64,000 bases of DNA from Shouchella tritolerans. GTDB taxonomy: Bacteria; Bacillota; Bacilli; Bacillales; Bacillaceae_D. Below the pieces are notes generated by a model. The model saw only the letters and a list, made by a program, of their open reading frames with translations, had not been told where the DNA came from and did no database searches. Positions 1-7,735 of the stretch are shown here, in pieces. The stretch is taken from NCBI RefSeq assembly GCF_025770735.1, contig NZ_JAODPB010000011.1, forward strand, positions 1 to 64,000, in the 5' to 3' direction. Numbering within the stretch: position 1 is the first letter of the stretch; the number at the start of each line of letters is the position of its first letter. The translations under genes were made by a program, and so were the position numbers.

Positions 1-17
1 TCAAACTCTCCGTTAAA
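1..17 (-). rRNA. 16S rRNA, 5' end only (partial)
   Basis: The reverse strand at the window edge reads TTTAACGGAGAGTTTGA, which matches the 5' end of Bacillus 16S rRNA (family form GGAGAGTTTGATCCTGG). The rest of the gene lies outside the window. The exact mature 5' end could differ by a few bases. The upstream promoter and boxA support an rrn operon transcribed out of the left edge. Confidence 0.85.
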
Positions 18-159
18 AAGTTTGACTTGCTCATTGCACAACCGAAGTTGTGGCTCACTATCATTCATTGACGAGATACCTTGTATCTCTTTTACGCTTG
101 GCTTTTGTTCAGTTTTCAAAGGACTCGTTTGTCGCCGTTCTCTCTTGGCGACTCTTAAA
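18..159 (-). promoter_or_regulatory. rrn operon leader with boxA and processing hairpin
   Basis: This lies between the rrn promoter and the 16S 5' end. The reverse strand at 111-125 reads AGTCCTTTGAAAACT, close to the Bacillus rrn boxA used for Nus-factor antitermination. A hairpin with a 6-bp stem and tetraloop (37-52, CACAAC/GTTGTG in plus orientation) lies just upstream of 16S, where processing structures form. Function is inferred from the family. Confidence 0.7.
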
Positions 160-188
160 AATTTACACTACATCCAACCATTTGTCAA
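160..188 (-). promoter_or_regulatory. rrn operon sigma-A promoter
   Basis: On the reverse strand TTGACA (183-188) and TAAATT (160-165) are separated by exactly 17 bases. An AT-rich upstream stretch (189-230) could serve as an UP element. Together with the downstream boxA this is a typical strong stable-RNA promoter. Confidence 0.75.
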
Positions 189-281
189 CGGTTTTTTAAA
201 ACTTTTTTTATAAAACCGCAAAAAAAGGAAGACGGTACATAAAAATATACACCTAGTATGCCTTTTCGTCAACGCCTGTAT

Positions 282-536
282 TTAAGACTTTTTATTGGTT
301 TGTTTCCGAAAAGAAGAGAGGGCATAACGAACATGGTCCTTTGGAGGAGCGACACGTTTATATAAATGAAAAAGAATGCTGTATTTTTCAATCATGACAT
401 TTTTGACAACACCATCAATCCGCTCATCCGAAAGATCAATCAACAAGGCTTCCAGCTCACGCTTTACTAAGTATTCCATTTCCTTTACTTCTTTATCAGA
501 CAACATCATTCCTAACATCGATCTCACCACTTTCAT
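282..536 (-). CDS. Conserved hypothetical protein, 84 aa
   Basis: This is a small soluble, charged, mostly helical protein with no signal peptide and no transmembrane segment. It resembles a short conserved protein found beside pdaB in bacilli, recognised from its N-terminus (MKVVRSMLGMMLSDKE) and the R-I-D-G-V-V-K block, but I know no assigned function. It sits alone between the rrn promoter and the divergent pdaB gene. The Shine-Dalgarno is weak (AGGAAC). Codon use and composition look ordinary. Confidence 0.7.
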   Translation of the reverse strand: MKVVRSMLGMMLSDKEVKEMEYLVKRELEALLIDLSDERIDGVVKNVMIEKYSILFHLYKRVAPPKDHVRYALSSFRKQTNKKS

Positions 537-581
537 GGGTTCCTAGTTGGACAGTCTTTTCGTTTTGCTGCTTTTTTATTC

Positions 582-607
582 ATATCTTCCGCGGACAAAC
601 ATATCTT
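582..607 (+). promoter_or_regulatory. Possible sigma-E-type promoter of pdaB
   Basis: ATA at 582-584 and CATATCTT at 600-607 are 15 bases apart, close to the sigma-E pattern (ATA, then CATACANT). It lies about 30 bases upstream of the pdaB start. In B. subtilis pdaB is a sporulation gene, so a mother-cell promoter is plausible. The match is imperfect. Confidence 0.35.
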
Positions 608-638
608 GTCTTTGAGAACAATTGAAGGAGCGGTGTAC

Positions 639-1400
639 ATGAAAGGAATTTGGGTGTTTAATTTAAAAAAATGGAAGCCACTGCTGTTTATTTGCATCGC
701 TTCTCTATTCGTTGCTAGCTGGCTGTTTATCCAGCGTGACCATATTTCCGTCTTTACAACTCCAGATGGTCCGCAAGCTTTTTACCGGGCCGAAAACGCT
801 GACCATAAAATTGCGCTTACGTTTAACATAAGCTGGGGAGAGCAAAATGTACGGCCAATTGTCAACATTTTAAAGGAGAATGACGTGGAGCATGCGACTT
901 TTTTCGTTTCGGCTTCATGGGCGGAAACATACCCGGAATTAGTCAAAGAAATTGCAGATTCCGGCTTCCACATTGGCAGCCATGGGTACCGTTATAAAAA
1001 TTATACCGCTATGGATGATGAGCAAGTCATGAAAGATATGAGAAGAAGCAAACAAGTGTTGCAAGAACTAACAGGAGAAACACCGACGCTCCTTCGCCCT
1101 CCGAATGGCGCATTTACAACGCGCACACTTGCTTTAGCGGAACAGCAAGGCTTCGATATTGTCCATTGGAGCGTTAATTCTTACGATTACAAAAATCCTG
1201 GAACTGCGCAGATCATTGACAATGTTTTAAATGCGACTCATTCTGGCGATGTTTTAATGTTCCATGCTTCAGACACTGTTAAGCAAACTGGGGCAGCATT
1301 GCCAACTATTTTGAAAGAGTTGGAAAAACGCGATTATGAACTTGCCACCCTAGAAGAGCTCATGAACAGCGCCGATGCAACGAGCAATGAGGTGAATTAA
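639..1400 (+). CDS. pdaB: Polysaccharide deacetylase family sporulation protein PdaB
   Basis: PdaB-like protein of 253 aa, required in B. subtilis for maintaining spores after late sporulation. ATG at 639 is chosen because GAAGGAG precedes it and the length then matches the family; an in-frame codon at 606 has no ribosome site. One membrane anchor spans about residues 13-31, followed by a NodB domain from about 57. Visible motifs are TFNIS (61-65), HIGSH (111-115), RPPNGAF (153-159) and MFHASDT (207-213). Motif 1 has Asn63 where the B. subtilis protein as I recall it has Asp, the catalytic-base position of NodB enzymes, so deacetylase activity is doubtful. The gene is followed by a strong shared terminator. 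Confidence 0.93.
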   Translation: MKGIWVFNLKKWKPLLFICIASLFVASWLFIQRDHISVFTTPDGPQAFYRAENADHKIALTFNISWGEQNVRPIVNILKENDVEHATFFVSASWAETYPELVKEIADSGFHIGSHGYRYKNYTAMDDEQVMKDMRRSKQVLQELTGETPTLLRPPNGAFTTRTLALAEQQGFDIVHWSVNSYDYKNPGTAQIIDNVLNATHSGDVLMFHASDTVKQTGAALPTILKELEKRDYELATLEELMNSADATSNEVN

Positions 1401-1404
1401 AAAA

Positions 1405-1425
1405 ACGCCTGTGCAGGCGTTTTTT
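1405..1425. terminator. Bidirectional terminator between pdaB and kbaA
   Basis: The perfect inverted repeat ACGCCTG/CAGGCGT is flanked by A-runs on the left and T-runs on the right, so it can end transcription from pdaB (plus) and kbaA (minus), which converge here. Confidence 0.85.
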
Positions 1426-2008
1426 ACGGTTTAGCGATTAGTCGGTGCAACAATAGCAGTTGCCATGTATTCGCCACAAGCAGAGGCGTTATGTATAACA
1501 ACAACCACCTGCCGTCGTTCGCCACTAAAGCCGGTACCCACTCAATCGTCGTAATGACAAACATAAAGAAAAGCGCGGGGACAAATGCGCCTTTGTTCGT
1601 TTCTTTTGCCTTAATCCGTGCCACAATAAACGCATAAATAAATAGCAATGTCGGGATTAGCAAATACCCCCAAAAGGAGTGCTCTTTTCCGAATGCAATA
1701 TATCGGAAATAGACAAGGTCAAAAAAGACAAACGCGATTAATACCCACTGTATCCGATTCCATAACGTATGCGATTTCGATAACCCTAAACCAAATCGGT
1801 GTAAAAACAAATAAGCAAAAAACCCCATTTGGGCGACCAAGCTAAAAGCAGCGCTTATGCCAAGCATATAGATAATGCCTACGATTAGGTTGCCAATGCC
1901 ATCCCCAAGATATACCTCTAAATTAATAAAAAAACCGACGATCCCGCCGCTAACGCTTCCAAAAAGCAGCGTCGACCAAAAAAGGAAAACAACTTTTTTG
2001 CTGTTCAC
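1424..2008 (-). CDS. kbaA: KinB-signalling pathway activation protein KbaA
   Basis: Integral membrane protein of 194 aa with about six hydrophobic segments, matching KbaA in length, topology and position next to gerD and pdaB. In B. subtilis KbaA is needed for KinB to feed the sporulation phosphorelay. A GTG at 2008 is chosen: GGGGGAT lies at good distance upstream and the length matches the family. The frame extends to 2140, but that extension is arginine-rich, lacks a ribosome site and would overlap the gerD promoter. kbaA is divergent from gerD and convergent with pdaB. Confidence 0.85.
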   Translation of the reverse strand: MNSKKVVFLFWSTLLFGSVSGGIVGFFINLEVYLGDGIGNLIVGIIYMLGISAAFSLVAQMGFFAYLFLHRFGLGLSKSHTLWNRIQWVLIAFVFFDLVYFRYIAFGKEHSFWGYLLIPTLLFIYAFIVARIKAKETNKGAFVPALFFMFVITTIEWVPALVANDGRWLLLYITPLLVANTWQLLLLHRLIAKP

Positions 2009-2079
2009 AAGCCTATCCCCCAGTTCGTTATGCCTCGCTTTCATTGTAGCAACCCTTTTCATGAAACGCCAGCGCGTTA

Positions 2080-2109
2080 TGCATATTTTGTCGCAGACAA
2101 CAAACACTA
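2080..2109 (+). promoter_or_regulatory. Possible sigma-G-type promoter of gerD
   Basis: TGCATA (2080-2085) is followed after 17 bases by AACACTA (2103-2109), resembling the sigma-G pattern TGMATA / CATnnTA with two mismatches in the -10. gerD of B. subtilis is transcribed in the forespore by sigma-G, so the position fits. This is a motif-level inference only. Confidence 0.4.
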
Positions 2110-2146
2110 AAGCCATCATGATAATGCAGAAAGGAATCATTCATCC

Positions 2147-2731
2147 ATGAGCAAAAAAAATTGGAAAGTTTTGTTGGCATTGCCGTTGCTCGGTCTGCTC
2201 ATGTTGGCTGGGTGTGCCCAGACAGAGGCGCAACAGAACGCCGATTATGAGGGCACCAAAAAAATGGTCATTGATTTGTTAAAAACGGATGAGGGCAAAA
2301 AAGCGTTCCATGAATTGATTGCCGAGGAAGAGATGCGGGAAGAACTTGTCATGGATAGTGACTTTGTCAAAAAAACCATCCAAGATACATTAACATCTGA
2401 AGAAGGCAAATCCTTTTGGCAAGAAGTCATGAAAGACCCTGAGTTTGCCAAAACGTTTGCGGAGAGCATGCAGTCGGAAAATGAAAAGATTTTAAAGTCA
2501 TTGATGAAAGACCCTGAATACCAGCAAATGATGATGGACATCTTAAAAGATCCGCAAATGGGCGAGCAAGCGCTGGAACTGATGAAGTCAAAAGAGTACC
2601 GTGAACAAATTATGGGTATTATGAACGAAGCGCTGGAAAGTCCTTATTTCGCCTCAAAAATGACTGATTTAATGAGCAAGGCAATGGAAAAGCAAACAAA
2701 AGGACAAGATCAGAATAAAGAAGGTTCGTAA
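2147..2731 (+). CDS. gerD: Spore germination lipoprotein GerD
   Basis: Lipoprotein of 194 aa. The N-terminus has positive residues, a hydrophobic core and lipobox LAGC with the acylated Cys at residue 23. The mature part is helical and acidic, with repeated segments of the type MKDPEYQQMM and LKDPQMGEQ, as in GerD. Known role: an inner-membrane scaffold that clusters germinant receptors in the germinosome and speeds nutrient germination. The start follows AGAAAGGAA. The hydrophilic tail ends in a Lys/Gln-rich stretch. The gene is divergent from kbaA and ends at a strong terminator. Confidence 0.93.
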   Translation: MSKKNWKVLLALPLLGLLMLAGCAQTEAQQNADYEGTKKMVIDLLKTDEGKKAFHELIAEEEMREELVMDSDFVKKTIQDTLTSEEGKSFWQEVMKDPEFAKTFAESMQSENEKILKSLMKDPEYQQMMMDILKDPQMGEQALELMKSKEYREQIMGIMNEALESPYFASKMTDLMSKAMEKQTKGQDQNKEGS

Positions 2732-2753
2732 TGAACGGGGTTTTAATAAAACT

Positions 2754-2790
2754 GCCCAGCAGGTCGTAGATTGCGACCTGCTGGGCTTTT
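2754..2790. terminator. Bidirectional terminator between gerD and the RpiR gene
   Basis: A perfect 13-bp stem (2754-2766 with 2774-2786, GCCCAGCAGGTCG) with a 7-base loop is followed by TTTT on the plus strand. It serves gerD and is also placed to end the convergent PTS operon. Confidence 0.9.
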
Positions 2791-2797
2791 ATCAAAT

Positions 2798-3607
2798 TCA
2801 ATCAATCGATTCAGATATTTTCTTTTTAGCTGATTCGATATTGTCTTTATCTAACTCATACAGATGTTGACAAATTTGTTCCGTTACAAAAAGCTGTGAC
2901 ATTTGTGTAATTAATGTACTGCCTTCTTGTTCGATTTCTTTTCCTGCTGTATGAATAATCATCTCTCCGATATTCGTGATCGGCGAGTGGGAATGATTTG
3001 TGATCGCAATGGACTTTGCCTTGTTTTTCTTCGCATTTTCTAGCCAGCGAATCGTTTCTTTCGTATCTCCAGTAATGCTAAAGGCAATCGCTAAGTCGCC
3101 CTCAGAAATCAGGTGGGAGCTAATAAATTGTGTATGTTGATCCGAAAAAGCATACGCTTTATAGCCGAGGCGCATGAGTCTAATTTGCGCGCCTTGGGCC
3201 GCCAGCCCTGAAAACCCAATCCCAAATAGATAGATGGATTGGCTTTCCATAATCCAAGTGGCAGCCTTTTTGAGGACCTCATTATCAGCCAAATTCCGTG
3301 TGTCATTCAGCATTTGAATGATCTCTTCATAGGTTTCTTGGACTTCCGTACTAAAGGTGGACGGTGTTGGGTTTCGCAGTTGTTTCGCCATATTCGTTTT
3401 GAATTCATGGTACCCGGAAAAACCAAGTTTTTTAAAGAAGCGAAAAACGGTCGCTTCACCCACGCCGCATTCCTTAGCGAATTCCGTTAGTGATGGAAAA
3501 ACAAAGTGATCGTAATGTTCTGTTATATATTGGGCTACCCGTTGTTCACTTTTCGTTAAGGAAGGGTAAATGCTTTTGATCACTGTTAACACGTCGGTTA
3601 CATTCAC
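2798..3607 (-). CDS. MurR/RpiR family transcriptional regulator
   Basis: 269 aa. The N-terminal RpiR helix-turn-helix domain spans about 1-77, with recognition region FAKECGVGEATVFRFFKKLG at 43-62. A C-terminal SIS sugar-phosphate-binding domain (about 110-250) has FGIGFSG at 128-134 and SITGDTKET at 177-185. It is the last gene of the PTS/NanE operon, 19 bases after the DUF4127 gene, so it probably controls that operon in response to a phosphorylated amino sugar. MurR itself binds MurNAc-6-phosphate; the effector here is unknown. Its likely site is the inverted repeat upstream of the EIIA gene. Confidence 0.88.
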   Translation of the reverse strand: MNVTDVLTVIKSIYPSLTKSEQRVAQYITEHYDHFVFPSLTEFAKECGVGEATVFRFFKKLGFSGYHEFKTNMAKQLRNPTPSTFSTEVQETYEEIIQMLNDTRNLADNEVLKKAATWIMESQSIYLFGIGFSGLAAQGAQIRLMRLGYKAYAFSDQHTQFISSHLISEGDLAIAFSITGDTKETIRWLENAKKNKAKSIAITNHSHSPITNIGEMIIHTAGKEIEQEGSTLITQMSQLFVTEQICQHLYELDKDNIESAKKKISESID

Positions 3608-3626
3608 TCCATGCCCCCCTCATCTA

Positions 3627-5162
3627 TCAATGAGTTTCCCGAATGTCTAGATGAATGCTGATTTCAAACATCCGCTTCCAAGGGAATGTAATCTCTAGAT
3701 TGGATATTACTATATTTTTAAAACTATGTCGAATGTTTGTATCATAAGCTTCTTTCAAGAGCGTTTCTATTTTTTCCCCGACAACTTCTTCTTGTCCTTT
3801 CACATCAAAATAGTTGGCTCCAATGTTCGGTAGGAATGTATCAGTGATCGATTTCCTTATAGCAGCCTGGTAAAACCCATCATCAAACAGGTGATAGAGA
3901 ATGTTTTTCTTTAAGTTGACCGTATGCCGATTTGTGCTCTCAAAGCCGAAAATCGCCGCTGCTATTGAAGTTCCGATCGTATTGCAGTTTGTGTTCCACG
4001 CTTTGTACGAAATAATGTGGTCTAGCAGCCTACTGTCATCTAAAAGTGCGATTAGCTCTAAATCACCCCCATTAGCAAAAGCACTGTCCACGACGGCTAC
4101 AGGGATACCCTCTTGTACATACCGCTCAATCGTATGGACAAAAACCCTCAATTGACGGAAGCTATTGTACGTACTATCTTTCGCCAATTGATCGAACGAT
4201 TCTTGCATCACTTTTCCAGGCGTATTCACAGCTAAAATAAAATCGGCTTGCTCTGGATTCGAGACCCATATACAATCCGTGACAAACAAGTGTGATGTTA
4301 AACTTTCTGCCAGTGGCCTGTCTTCATATAACGGAATGATATTGGCACCTAAGGTTGAACTAAAGAATGGATAAACTTTGATGGTTCGTTTGTTTAAATA
4401 ATTAAATGCTTTTGCTATCAAAGAGGAACCGGCCTCATCTGCTCCGGGGTACACGACCACTTTCGATTGTAGCCTCTTGCTTACTATTTGGTCATAGACT
4501 CGTTTTTGGTCCTGTGATGTATAGCCATATTCAGCAGAATCATCTTGTGGTATCGCTAAAAAGTCAATGACACCGTTCTCGACTAATTCCATAATCTTGA
4601 CATTCATATTTAAGTTAAAGGCTCGTCTGTCTTCATAATCTTTAATTATGTCTTTTGGAACCTCACGTCGAATCGTTTGAAGTTCCTCTTGCTCTTTTTG
4701 AGACAAGCCGCTTCGTTCCCACTTATCGGTTAAATAAGCCCGTTTATATATACGTTCTCCGTACTGTTCATAATAATCGGGTTCTTCATCAGCGCTGTTA
4801 TAACGAGGCGTTCGCATAATTAAACTAAACGAAAATATCGGTTTATCCCTAACCACTTTCCTTAATGTTCGAAAATAATCGATACGCTTCAACCCTTCAT
4901 CTTCGCTTAAATGATGCAAGCGAGAAGGAAGTAGCCCTCCATAAAGCAGCATATCAGTAGATAATACAAGGGCATCCGCTGTTTTTGCTTGATCAAATAC
5001 AAATTCCCATAAAGCCTCCGTATCAGCAGGCTTCTTCTTGTCCCCCAATAGATGGATAGGCGGTATTCGTAATCGCACATCTGATCTTGTGTTGGCTAGG
5101 AATGTTGGATAAGCATAGTTGCATGGACGTTCATCTAGCGGGATATAAACGATCGTGTACAA
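3627..5162 (-). CDS. DUF4127 family protein
   Basis: 511 aa, the usual size for DUF4127, a family without an assigned function that I know of. TTG at 5162 is chosen: AAAGGAG lies 9 bases upstream and the protein then begins MYTIVYIPLDERPCN, as in relatives. A GTG at 5189 would overlap the HAD gene by four bases but has a worse site. Conserved-looking polar motifs include LDERPCN (9-15), STDMLLYGG (68-76), PQDDSAEYG (205-213), PGADEA (239-244), DSAFANGGD (359-367) and SYKAWNTNCNT (385-395). There is no signal peptide or membrane segment, so it is cytoplasmic. In this operon it occupies the place where a phospho-glycosidase would be expected; enzymatic function is inference. Confidence 0.85.
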   Translation of the reverse strand: MYTIVYIPLDERPCNYAYPTFLANTRSDVRLRIPPIHLLGDKKKPADTEALWEFVFDQAKTADALVLSTDMLLYGGLLPSRLHHLSEDEGLKRIDYFRTLRKVVRDKPIFSFSLIMRTPRYNSADEEPDYYEQYGERIYKRAYLTDKWERSGLSQKEQEELQTIRREVPKDIIKDYEDRRAFNLNMNVKIMELVENGVIDFLAIPQDDSAEYGYTSQDQKRVYDQIVSKRLQSKVVVYPGADEAGSSLIAKAFNYLNKRTIKVYPFFSSTLGANIIPLYEDRPLAESLTSHLFVTDCIWVSNPEQADFILAVNTPGKVMQESFDQLAKDSTYNSFRQLRVFVHTIERYVQEGIPVAVVDSAFANGGDLELIALLDDSRLLDHIISYKAWNTNCNTIGTSIAAAIFGFESTNRHTVNLKKNILYHLFDDGFYQAAIRKSITDTFLPNIGANYFDVKGQEEVVGEKIETLLKEAYDTNIRHSFKNIVISNLEITFPWKRMFEISIHLDIRETH

Positions 5163-5185
5163 ATGTTTCACACTCCTTTTAGAAG

Positions 5186-5977
5186 TCACTTAGCTTTTAA
5201 CTGTTCGAGAATCTCTTCCATGCAGGCTTTGACACTTGTTTTCACTACGGTTGCCTTTTGTTTTACAGCTTCCGGGGCATGTTCCATCGCAAAGGAATAG
5301 CCGGCGACCTCAAATAAGGAGAGATCGTTTTCAGAGTCGCCTATTGCAACGACTTGCTTCGAGTTGGCCTTTAGTTTTTCCATCGTTTTTTCAAGAGCAG
5401 TCCCTTTTGATACGCCGTAGGGTAAAATTTCTAGTGTATGTGGACTCGTGGCGATGAAGTCAACATAGCCATCGTATTTTTTAGAAAGCTTTTCTTTGAT
5501 TTCAGCAAATATCCCTACATCACCAAAAAGGAGGAAAATGGTAGGTTGAATTTGGACGCCTACCTTTTGCTCAAGATCAGGTTCAATAATCGAGGAGTCG
5601 ATAAACTCAGCTACTTCCCCTTCCTTTCGCGGCGATGGAAAATAGCGATGATTTATATCAGATACTTCAATGCGAATATCCCAAGCTTTAAGGTCTCTCA
5701 TTAATCTTTGTGCAACGTCTGAATGGATCTCTTTTTTTAATAAAACTCGGTTCTCTTTATCTTTAATAACCGCACCGTTTTGACTGATGCGAAACTCCCC
5801 AGCAATCCCTAGTTGTTTTTCAACATAAACAATATCGTGATCCAGCCTTCCTGTTGCAATCATGAATGAGCCGCCCACATGATGGAATGCTTGGATGACA
5901 TCTTTTGTGCCAGCCATAATGCGATTTTGTTTATCAAGTAAAGTTCCATCTAAATCACATGCTACAAGGTTTGTCAT
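5186..5977 (-). CDS. HAD superfamily Cof-type sugar phosphatase
   Basis: 263 aa, Cof/HAD-IIB type phosphohydrolase. Motif I is DLDGT with Asp8 and Asp10, motif II ATGR, motif III Lys in GVSKG, and motif IV GDSEND. The start is the ATG six bases after AGGAGG, not the longer frame beginning at 6025. It is the fifth gene of the PTS operon and lies just before the DUF4127 gene. Such enzymes remove phosphate from sugar phosphates or related metabolites; here it may relieve build-up of a phosphorylated intermediate. The substrate is not predictable from sequence. Confidence 0.88.
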   Translation of the reverse strand: MTNLVACDLDGTLLDKQNRIMAGTKDVIQAFHHVGGSFMIATGRLDHDIVYVEKQLGIAGEFRISQNGAVIKDKENRVLLKKEIHSDVAQRLMRDLKAWDIRIEVSDINHRYFPSPRKEGEVAEFIDSSIIEPDLEQKVGVQIQPTIFLLFGDVGIFAEIKEKLSKKYDGYVDFIATSPHTLEILPYGVSKGTALEKTMEKLKANSKQVVAIGDSENDLSLFEVAGYSFAMEHAPEAVKQKATVVKTSVKACMEEILEQLKAK

Positions 5978-6071
5978 TGACATCCTCCTGAACGATCGTG
6001 TTGTTTTTCTCAAATAAAGAACCAATAGGTTGTATCGGCCGTCGATACAACCTAACAGATTTTAAAAAGAT

Positions 6072-7382
6072 TTAATGACTTCTTTCCTCGTTCGCAACCT
6101 TATTCGCTGCGATTACAAAAGGAAGGTAAATAAATACGGAAACACCAATTAACAGCACTGCTAAAAGTGCGGCCCTCCAGTCACCTGCGGTTGATAAAAA
6201 AGCAGATAATACGGGAGGCGTTGTCCAAGGAACCATGACAACGGTTTTTGATATGAACCCTAACGATGTAGCCATATAAGCGATATTTAAATTAACCAAT
6301 GGCACGAGAATAAGGGGTATCGCTAAAATAGGGTTTAGAATAACTGGCAGTCCGAACATTAATGGTTCATTAATATTAAACAAACCTGGTGCCAGTGAAA
6401 ATTTAGCAACCTCTCGATATTCTGCTCGTTTTGAGGCAATGAAAATGGCAATGATCAATCCGATCGTACATCCGCCGCCTCCAAGCATAGCAAAACTATC
6501 AATAAATGGTTTTGTGACAATATTAGGAATATCTAAATTAGTTTGAAAGGCATTGATGTTTTCCTGAATCGCTGTGAGCAACGTCGGTTCTGTTATCGGC
6601 CCAAGAACGAACGTCCCGTGGATACCCATTCCCCACAGCAAATTTTGAAAGGTCATCACAACGTTAATGCCGACTAAACCTTGGAAAATGGCCTTAAGAG
6701 GCACCTGGATAACCTCTGTTACGATTTCTTGCAGTCCTAAGCCAAACATTGATTGTAGGAGAAAAACCAATGTTCCAAAGAACGACAGTGTAACAAATGC
6801 TGGAATCAGCGCTTCAAATGATCTGGATACTGCAGGTGGAACACTTTCAGGTAGCGATATTCGTAATCTCTTGTTTTCTTGAAGCTTTAAAAAGAGCTCT
6901 GTTCCGAGCAACGCAGAAATAATCGCGAACAGCAAACCTGTTGCTGATGTCTCTGTCTGTGTAATAATCCCCGTTACTTGTACGGCTGTCTCGCTATTAA
7001 GAGGGGTCACATCTAATACAGAAGGGAACATTGTAACAAGGACAGCCACAGACATGACGCCTGGAATGATCCCGTCTTTGCCATAGCTTACCGCCAGTTT
7101 ATAGGCAACCGTAAATGCAACAAATATCGAGAGAAACCCTAGCGTTCCATTATAGACTTGGGTTCCGATCCCTTTAAATTGACTTAAATCAATGACATTT
7201 TTCAAAATGCCATTGTCTGGGTCTAGCACAACATTGTTAATTAATATGAAGAATGAAGCAACAATGACTAAAGGAATCAGTAAAATAAAACCATCACGGA
7301 CAGCTCCTAAATGGCGCTGATTGGCAAATTTGTTCGCAACGGGTGCCAGCCAAGTTGCGATCTTATCGGATAGTTTGTTCAT
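6072..7382 (-). CDS. PTS lactose/cellobiose-family EIIC permease
   Basis: 436 aa, multi-spanning membrane EIIC of the lactose/N,N'-diacetylchitobiose class, which carries and phosphorylates beta-linked disaccharides or aryl glycosides. Diagnostic stretches are GIHGTFVLGPITEP and FNINEPLMFGLPVILNP. The ATG at 7382 follows a GAGGGGGG ribosome site. With separate EIIB and EIIA genes upstream it forms a complete three-polypeptide enzyme II. The substrate is unknown; the NanE neighbour points to an acetylated amino sugar. Confidence 0.93.
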   Translation of the reverse strand: MNKLSDKIATWLAPVANKFANQRHLGAVRDGFILLIPLVIVASFFILINNVVLDPDNGILKNVIDLSQFKGIGTQVYNGTLGFLSIFVAFTVAYKLAVSYGKDGIIPGVMSVAVLVTMFPSVLDVTPLNSETAVQVTGIITQTETSATGLLFAIISALLGTELFLKLQENKRLRISLPESVPPAVSRSFEALIPAFVTLSFFGTLVFLLQSMFGLGLQEIVTEVIQVPLKAIFQGLVGINVVMTFQNLLWGMGIHGTFVLGPITEPTLLTAIQENINAFQTNLDIPNIVTKPFIDSFAMLGGGGCTIGLIIAIFIASKRAEYREVAKFSLAPGLFNINEPLMFGLPVILNPILAIPLILVPLVNLNIAYMATSLGFISKTVVMVPWTTPPVLSAFLSTAGDWRAALLAVLLIGVSVFIYLPFVIAANKVANEERSH

Positions 7383-7404
7383 CCACAATCCCCCCTCAAG
7401 CCTA

Positions 7405-7722
7405 TTATTTAGACTGCTCGATCGTTTCTACAATATCTTCAAGCACTTTGTCTCCCCGCAGCATGCCATAATCAGCTTGGTTGATCACTTTCACTGCCAT
7501 GCGGCCTTTAACGAACTCTTCCATTTGTTTTTGCATAAATGCCACTTGTGGTCCTAATAGCAAAAGATCATAATCATGTTTTTGCACTAAGGCTTTTCCT
7601 TCAGTAATAGATACAGCCTCAATATCCAAGTTTACCCCTTGCTTTTCGGCCTCGTTCTTGACCTTTTGTACGAGCATACTCGTTGACATTCCAGCACTGC
7701 AGGTCACCAAAACGTTATACAT
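7405..7722 (-). CDS. PTS lactose/cellobiose-family EIIB
   Basis: 105 aa cytoplasmic phosphocarrier. The P-loop-like site VTCSAGMSTSM carries the phosphorylated Cys8, as in ChbB and CelA. It accepts phosphate from the EIIA encoded at 8417-8728 and passes it to sugar bound by the EIIC. It lies between nanE and the EIIC gene on the same strand with short gaps (13 and 22 bases), so they are co-transcribed. Confidence 0.93.
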   Translation of the reverse strand: MYNVLVTCSAGMSTSMLVQKVKNEAEKQGVNLDIEAVSITEGKALVQKHDYDLLLLGPQVAFMQKQMEEFVKGRMAVKVINQADYGMLRGDKVLEDIVETIEQSK

Positions 7723-7735
7723 GATTGAACCCCTC

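Noticed and set aside
1648-2150. Two plus-strand frames antisense to kbaA
   Set aside because: Complement of membrane codons; kbaA is the supported gene here.
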